64,000 bases of DNA, from positions 118,042-182,041 of the forward strand of contig NZ_MUGS01000014.1 in NCBI RefSeq assembly GCF_002222055.1. The letters run 5' to 3'. Origin of the DNA: Flavobacterium araucananum. GTDB taxonomy: Bacteria; Bacteroidota; Bacteroidia; Flavobacteriales; Flavobacteriaceae. Each line of letters starts with the position of its first letter. The first letter of the stretch is position 1. This document shows positions 59,200 through 64,000 of the stretch, one piece after another. The translations under genes and the position numbers were made by a program. The notes under the pieces were generated by a model. The model was not told the DNA's origin and made no database searches. It saw only the letters and a program-made list of their open reading frames with translations.

Positions 59200-59928
59200 T
59201 TAAAATTTATAGTTAATACCAAGATTTATTTGATGCTGCAATTCTCTATATGCACTTGGCACTTGGAGTCGGGCGTAATTAAAGTTATACGCTGCCTTTA
59301 CGTCAAAATGATCAGAAAGCTTGTAGCCATATTCTAAATCCCATACAATACTTTGATAACGGTCTAAAGTATAAAATTTGCCATCGGCATTGTTAGCTCT
59401 TAATAATACTACAGGAAGCGTTAGTTTTGTTGATAAATAATGCTTGTCATCCAACTGATAGCTAAATCTGGCTTTGATTCCAAACTCCTGATGAAAAGTA
59501 AAATAATTCTCATTATGAGCCGGAGAATAATCACCATTAAGATAAGTAGAAGTAGTCGTTTGCGATTGAAGACCTAGTTGTACAGCAAATTGATTTTTGT
59601 TATAAACTTGTTTGAGATAGGAAAAACCGACTCCAATTTTAGAATAATCTGTGTTTAGGTTGGATAATAAATCTGTTTTTAATTCCGCTTTAAGATAGTC
59701 CAGTTTAACTTCAAATAAGTTTTGTTTTTTACTAGTCCGAGTATAGCCTAATTTATAAATCAGACCTTCATACTCATACATTGCTACTGGTGCAAATTCA
59801 AGATTTTTTAAAAAACCAAAATCATTTCCTACTGAAAATTCCAGCTGGTTCTTTTTTTGAATGGTTTGTGATTGAACAGATACCACAGACAAAATCGCAG
59901 TAGTAAAAAGGAGTCGATTTAATTTCAT
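59200..59928 (-). CDS. Outer-membrane beta-barrel protein
   Basis: This 242-residue exported protein has a signal peptide (MKLNRLLFTTAILSVVSVQSQ) and a barrel-like series of amphipathic strands: FEVKLDYLKAELKTDL, GVGFSYLKQVYNKNQFAVQLGLQS, ARFSYQLDDKHYLSTKLTLP, and a terminal strand ending GINYKF. This aromatic end fits outer-membrane insertion. A regular TTTG-N17-TAGGTTTG promoter lies upstream (59963-59991). It is encoded between the second membrane AraC regulator and the M23 peptidase. Confidence 0.78.
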   Translation of the reverse strand: MKLNRLLFTTAILSVVSVQSQTIQKKNQLEFSVGNDFGFLKNLEFAPVAMYEYEGLIYKLGYTRTSKKQNLFEVKLDYLKAELKTDLLSNLNTDYSKIGVGFSYLKQVYNKNQFAVQLGLQSQTTTSTYLNGDYSPAHNENYFTFHQEFGIKARFSYQLDDKHYLSTKLTLPVVLLRANNADGKFYTLDRYQSIVWDLEYGYKLSDHFDVKAAYNFNYARLQVPSAYRELQHQINLGINYKF

Positions 59929-59962
59929 ATAAAGTTGAGATGATTAAGTTGATTATCTTGAG

Positions 59963-59991
59963 CAAACCTAAATGAAATAAAAAATGGCAAA
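59963..59991 (-). promoter_or_regulatory. Canonical Bacteroidota promoter of the barrel/M23 operon
   Basis: On the minus strand: TTTG (59991-59988), 17 bp, TAGGTTTG (59970-59963), 35 bp before the ATG. This is the standard TTTG/TAnnTTTG form and is a useful contrast with the CAnnTTTG sites of the stress island. Confidence 0.75.
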
Positions 59992-60024
59992 GTCCGAATA
60001 CCTTAAAAATGGAGAAATCCGAAC

Positions 60025-61170
60025 TTATTTATTCATATTGCGAAAGCTGTTTGGGGTCATGCCAGTTGCTTTTTTAAAAGCATCATAAAATGTCGTCTTT
60101 GAAGTAAAACCTGATTCTAAGCCTATTGCCAAAAGACTGTAATTTTCAAACTCGGAATCAAGAATCATTTCCTTAACGGCTTCTACACGGTAATTATTTA
60201 TAAAATTGGCGAAGTTATCTCCTGTAATCACATTAATTAATTGAGAAACATATCCTGCACTTATGCCTAATTGTTCTGCAACTTTTTCCCTGTTTAATGT
60301 ACTGTCCCTATAAATTTGATGGACTTCACAAAGTGTTTCCAGTTTTTTAAAATAAACGTTTTCTTTTGTAAATGAATCTAAATTAGTCGTTTCGGTTTCT
60401 CTTTTAAGAATTATATCTTTAGGAAATTCGTCAGAAAGTAATGAAACACTTTTACTTAATAATCCCTCTACTCCTTGCTTATTACCAGCCAATCTGTACC
60501 TAAAAACCCCATAATAAGCTGTACAATGAATTAAAAATGTAGCAAATAAGGCGAGAATCCGCATACAAAAAGAAAGATCATATTCGAAAAAAAGTGCTAT
60601 GAGAACTGCAATAAGCCAGGAAAGCAATAATGTAAAAACCAAAGACCACAAGAAAGTTATCCATTTCCTTTCTTGCTTATCCTTTGAAAACTTAATAAAA
60701 CTGAAAGTATATACAGCCATGAAAGGAAGAAATATCAGAATAATAAAAAAATCAAAGTCTTTTAAAGTTTCTATACCTGTTTTGAGAACATTTGGGATTT
60801 TAAAAATATGCGCCACAACCTCACAATCATAAATAATATTTGCCAAGGCTGAATAAATGAAAGGTACAAATAGCCATCTAATTTTTTTCGAATTTCTAAT
60901 GGGATGATTTACCTGATGTATCACAAACATAAAGATAAAAACAGGGAAGAGAAATGCCCATTCAATATCATCAAGAAATAGTAGCAACGGTGCAATGCTG
61001 TAAATATCTATTATTTCAAAAACAAGATTAGCAATAAGAAGAGAAAGTGTAAATATTGCATAAGCTAAATATTTATTTGCATTGCTCTTAAATAGTGGTG
61101 ATTTTAAAATAATTGCCCCAAGAACTATTCCTTGAAAAATTGCCGTGTTAAAAAAAATTGTAAAGATCAA
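60025..61170 (-). CDS. Membrane-anchored AraC-family regulator (paralog 2)
   Basis: This 381-residue protein starts with TTG like its paralog at 56500. It has the same seven-helix N-terminal part (IFTIFFNTAIFQGIVLGAII) and an AraC-type HTH (NREKVAEQLGISAGYVSQLI, GLESGFTSKTTFYDAFKKATGMTPNSFR). Identity is highest in the HTH. It is divergent from nothing on the right, and its downstream neighbours on the same strand are the barrel/M23 pair, which it may control by analogy with the first copy. Confidence 0.87.
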   Translation of the reverse strand: MIFTIFFNTAIFQGIVLGAIILKSPLFKSNANKYLAYAIFTLSLLIANLVFEIIDIYSIAPLLLFLDDIEWAFLFPVFIFMFVIHQVNHPIRNSKKIRWLFVPFIYSALANIIYDCEVVAHIFKIPNVLKTGIETLKDFDFFIILIFLPFMAVYTFSFIKFSKDKQERKWITFLWSLVFTLLLSWLIAVLIALFFEYDLSFCMRILALFATFLIHCTAYYGVFRYRLAGNKQGVEGLLSKSVSLLSDEFPKDIILKRETETTNLDSFTKENVYFKKLETLCEVHQIYRDSTLNREKVAEQLGISAGYVSQLINVITGDNFANFINNYRVEAVKEMILDSEFENYSLLAIGLESGFTSKTTFYDAFKKATGMTPNSFRNMNK

Positions 61171-61330
61171 TCTATATAATAGTTATTTAGTTACGCCTTG
61201 CTTCTGTTTTTTTTGGTTATTACCAATATTTTTATTTGACGAAACTATACTTAATTAATTTTATTTACTGTTAAAGGAACTACAATTAAAACTAAATGAA
61301 AAGACAATTAAATAATTTAAACTACAAGAA

Positions 61331-61507
61331 TTTTTCCATCAATCCCCAACAGGACATCCAAACCAAATTTCTCAAGCCACTGAAAGTCATGCCCTACCAG
61401 TAGTACGCCAATCTCTTCAAATCTTCCATAAAATTTATAGAAATTTGTCCCCTCGGGGTCACAACGCCAAATGGTGCCAATTGAAGACAATTGGCGTCAT
61501 TTTTTAT
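61331..61507. repeat. Repeat family R2, copy c, with terminator hairpin
   Basis: The plus strand shares CAATCCCCAACAGgACATC with copy b and CAACAGGACATCCAAACCAAA with copy a. The minus strand reads FYKFYGRFEEIGVLLVGHDF then QWLEKFGLDVLLGIDGKIL. It ends in a GCCAATT/AATTGGC hairpin with a T run (61476-61507). No intact gene lies in the 418-bp gap 61171-61588. Confidence 0.55.
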
Positions 61508-61588
61508 CTAAAAAATTATTAATCTATATATAGTTTGACTGACCAATTTTTCTATAAATCCCTATTAAGCTTCCCAGTCAATAAAAAT

Positions 61589-62293
61589 TCAATTGTTCTT
61601 TAGCATTTTAAAAACATACTCTTTATAACTTGCTCCAATTGGAATTTCTAGATTACCAATTTCAACATCATAAGCTGTAAATGCTGTAATATTTTTTAAA
61701 TTGATAATAAACGAGCGATGAATTCTTAGAAAGTTTTTATCCTGCAACTCCATTTCGATATCGCTAATTTTATATTTGGCGTTTAGTTTTATTCCTTCTT
61801 TTTGATGCACAATAATATAATCCTTAACGCTTTCAATATATAAAATAGAATCAATGTTGACTTTATTAAACTTTGATCCATTTTTAATATAAATAAAATC
61901 CTCTTGCGCCGGCATAATGATCTTATTGTTTATAGGACGGCTAATTCGCAAATAGCGATCAGTAGCCTTAAAAAAACGATCAAAAGTAATGGGTTTCAAA
62001 AGATAATCTACAATATCAAGTTCATAGCTTTCCAGAGCATATTCGCGATAAGCGGTTGTAAAAATAACTGCGGGCGGATTTCTCAATGTCTTTAGAAAAT
62101 CTATTCCGGTAATTTGTGGCATTTTAATATCCAGAAACATTAAATCTACAGCAGCTGTTCTTAAAACTTCGGCAGCTTTTAAGGCATTTGGACACGTCGC
62201 CACCACTTCTAAATAGTCTAATTTACTAATATGATTTTGCAATAAACTAATTGCCAAAGGCTCGTCATCGACTAATAAACACTTAATTTTCAT
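61589..62293 (-). CDS. LytTR-family response regulator
   Basis: This 234-residue protein has a receiver domain (1-120, phospho-acceptor Asp55 in LMFLDIKMPQITG, conserved Lys in LKPITFDRF) and a LytTR DNA-binding domain (about 135-232, EDFIYIKNGSKFNKVNIDSILYIES and FLRIHRSFIINLKNITAF). Its kinase gene lies 9 bp upstream on the same strand, so they form a pair. Such pairs in Bacteroidota commonly regulate surface or export genes. Confidence 0.92.
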   Translation of the reverse strand: MKIKCLLVDDEPLAISLLQNHISKLDYLEVVATCPNALKAAEVLRTAAVDLMFLDIKMPQITGIDFLKTLRNPPAVIFTTAYREYALESYELDIVDYLLKPITFDRFFKATDRYLRISRPINNKIIMPAQEDFIYIKNGSKFNKVNIDSILYIESVKDYIIVHQKEGIKLNAKYKISDIEMELQDKNFLRIHRSFIINLKNITAFTAYDVEIGNLEIPIGASYKEYVFKMLKNN

Positions 62294-62301
62294 ATCAATA
62301 G

Positions 62302-63387
62302 TTAGGCTAAGTTATATTTTGGTGCTAAATTTATTTTTAATTCTGCCGTAAAATCATCATCGGTTTTAGTGACATTAAAAGTATAATGTTCGGGATAAAT
62401 TTTATCAAGTTGCTGGATGATATTATTCAGTCCAATTTTTCCGCTTTCTGCTTCAAACTCTTTATTGATGGTATTTCTAATCTTGAATTCAAAATTATCA
62501 TTTACCAATTTTAAATCAATTTCAATTTTTGGAGCAATCCCAACATCCTCACCTGCTCCATGTTTAAAGGCATTTTCGACCAAAGAAAGTAAAATCAACG
62601 GAGCAATTAATCCGTTTTGATCGATTTCATGATTAAAAATCACACTTAAACGTTCATCGTAGCGCAGTTTTTCAAGTGAGATATAATTTTCGATCAATGT
62701 TATTTCCTGCGAAACCGGAACACATGTACTGTTGCATCTGTATAAAATACAATCTAATATCTCTGATAAAACAGCAATTGATTTTGAGGTAATTGGCGAA
62801 TTTATAATCGAAAGCGAATAAATATTATTAAGCGTATTAAACAGAAAGTGAGGATTTAACTGGGCTTTTAAGATTTTCAATTCGGTTTCAGCTTTTTGTT
62901 TTTCCAGTTCCAAAGCTCTTTTTTGAATGATGTGCTGATCTTTTATGAGTTTTATAAAAATAAAAAATACTGATAAAGAAAGTATATGCAGCGAATAGAC
63001 GACAAACAAAGTTGGCAAATCTGTGAGAATTTCTTGTATAGATTCCTGAGGTATTAGCGGTGTGCGGGTAATAGGTTCAATGCCATAAATCATCGTTATT
63101 CTTGCAGCGAGAGAAATAATGTAGGTTCCCAAAAAAAGTTCTGCCCAAACCCAATTGTGTTTTTGCGGCGTCATTAAGCGAGGTAGGATTCTATAGGATA
63201 AAAAATAAGCTGCTATCATCGAACAGATTTCATAATATACTGTGTACAATACATCAATCCATAATCCTTCCGAGTCTGAAGAAGTATTTTTACTAAAAAA
63301 CATAATAAAAACAAACACCCAGAAAATAACGTGAGTAGTTATTCTGTGGGCTGTAGCGAATTTTATAATTTTCTCAAATGGTGTCAT
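62302..63387 (-). CDS. LytS-family sensor histidine kinase
   Basis: The protein of about 361 residues from ATG 63387 (MTPFEKIIKFATAHR) has four N-terminal membrane helices. A coiled-coil linker and the His_kinase motif LKAQLNPHFLFNTLNNIYSLS (phospho-acceptor His) follow, then the degenerate HATPase with NAFKHG and IGLNNIIQQL. The frame is open to 63462, but the first 25 residues are unlike relatives. The LytTR regulator gene follows after 8 bp. The membrane part is of the short (non-5TM) kind, so the stimulus is not clear. Confidence 0.9.
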   Translation of the reverse strand: MTPFEKIIKFATAHRITTHVIFWVFVFIMFFSKNTSSDSEGLWIDVLYTVYYEICSMIAAYFLSYRILPRLMTPQKHNWVWAELFLGTYIISLAARITMIYGIEPITRTPLIPQESIQEILTDLPTLFVVYSLHILSLSVFFIFIKLIKDQHIIQKRALELEKQKAETELKILKAQLNPHFLFNTLNNIYSLSIINSPITSKSIAVLSEILDCILYRCNSTCVPVSQEITLIENYISLEKLRYDERLSVIFNHEIDQNGLIAPLILLSLVENAFKHGAGEDVGIAPKIEIDLKLVNDNFEFKIRNTINKEFEAESGKIGLNNIIQQLDKIYPEHYTFNVTKTDDDFTAELKINLAPKYNLA

Positions 63388-63597
63388 GTGGTCAAAGTTA
63401 CTATTTATTTCTAAAGACAAAACAGCTGTAGACAAACAAAGAAAAAAAGGATACGAACACATAAAAAATACTCCTAAACACCATTTTTATACCCAATTTG
63501 ACTGTTTATCGCTCAAAATAGTCCTTATGCCCTGTGTGTAAATTTTGATTGTAAAAAAAAAAGAATTTTGCTCAAAATTTATAAACACAATCAAAAA

Positions 63598-64000
63598 ATG
63601 AAACAGTTCACATTGCTAATCACCTTTCTTATCGGATTCTCTGTTTTTGCACAATCAACCCAATTTACTCTTAAAGGAAAAGTTATCGATTCTAAAACAA
63701 ATCAGCCTTTGCCCTATGTAACTGTTATCTTGGTTTCTTCTTCTCAAAAACCAAAAGAAGTTTCATCTGATGAAAATGGAAATTATATCCTAAAAAGCAG
63801 TTCAGGAAATTATCAGCTTAAAGTCGAATTCATCGCTTATAAAACTCAGATAACCAAAACATTTGAGCTGAATCAGGATTTAGTTCAAAATATTTCTCTG
63901 GATGAAAACATCAACGAATTAGAAGCCGTAAATGTTATTGCCGAAAAATCAGCGGTAGAATTAAAACTGGATAAAAAAGTATTTAATGTGGGAAAAGATA
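63598..64000 (+). CDS. TonB-dependent-receptor-like outer-membrane protein (5' part, cut by window edge)
   Basis: The frame begins ATG at 63598 with a signal peptide (MKQFTLLITFLIGFSVFAQ). A carboxypeptidase-regulatory-like domain follows (about 24-105, LKGKVIDSKTNQPLPYVTV, DENGNYILKSSSGNYQLKVEF). Then comes an LDENINELEAVNVIAEK transition and VELKLDKKVFNVGKD, the entry to a plug domain of the outer-membrane beta-barrel family. At least 134 residues are visible and the end is outside the window. It is divergent from the LytS/LytR pair, so control by that pair is plausible. Confidence 0.82.
   Translation, partial: MKQFTLLITFLIGFSVFAQSTQFTLKGKVIDSKTNQPLPYVTVILVSSSQKPKEVSSDENGNYILKSSSGNYQLKVEFIAYKTQITKTFELNQDLVQNISLDENINELEAVNVIAEKSAVELKLDKKVFNVGKD

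Noticed and set aside
1..64000. CRISPR array, tRNA or rRNA genes, intact IS element
   Set aside because: I found no regularly spaced identical direct repeats, no cloverleaf with a CCA end or conserved T-loop that I could support, and no transposase motif. The repeats present are dispersed hairpin or spacer families.

Overview
This window looks like a chromosomal segment of a Flavobacterium-type member of the Bacteroidota. The DNA is AT-rich, the -7 promoter boxes are of the TAnnTTTG kind, and there is little Shine-Dalgarno signal. The families are typical of the group: DUF983, DUF3570/DUF4266, DUF6629, N-terminal-membrane AraC regulators and LytTR pairs. I saw no rRNA, tRNA, CRISPR array or intact transposase. 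Family names come from reading motifs, not from searches.

Layout. (1) 1-4.2 kb is an accessory stretch of unrelated small ORFs, one of them an HNH endonuclease. They are separated by related, hairpin-forming 130-190 bp spacers, which resembles a gene-cassette array. (2) 4.2-14.6 kb holds a methyltransferase, a PAS histidine kinase, two exported amidohydrolases, a decay zone (chromate-transporter and Crp remnants plus repeats), and icd divergent from a crp-family gene across a long palindromic operator. (3) 14.7-48 kb is an envelope/general-stress island. It contains a PIG-L deacetylase-glycosyltransferase-glycosidase operon, an aldehyde dehydrogenase, four three-domain BON proteins, an MlaE/F/D lipid transporter, a Dps-like protein, YceI, a porin, a Lys-rich basic protein, an L,D-transpeptidase, a PAS kinase with a REC-cNMP-HTH regulator, a GH130/glycosyltransferase pair, phosphoglycerate mutase, a universal stress protein and a P-type ATPase. 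(4) 48-55.5 kb has a frameshifted response regulator, a deleted RND metal-pump gene, a VIT1/CCC1 metal transporter and a thioredoxin-ApbE-DUF4266-DUF3570 operon. (5) 55.5-64 kb has two paralogous membrane AraC regulators beside small outer-membrane proteins, an M23 peptidase, a LytS/LytR pair and the start of a TonB-dependent-receptor-like gene.

The most interesting signal is in the stress island. Nine transcription units, plus one weaker candidate, share a promoter architecture with fixed spacing: TCACTT-N15-RTCATT-N25-TTTG. The -7 box is CAnnTTTG rather than TAnnTTTG, and an imperfect Crp/Fnr-like dyad (aaTGa-N6-TCATT) lies at the -41 class II position. These sites ties BON proteins, the Mla operon, the Dps/YceI/porin operon, a Lys-rich protein, a 33-residue peptide and others into one apparent regulon. 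The REC-cNMP-HTH response regulator in the middle of the island is a natural candidate for its controller, but that link is inference.
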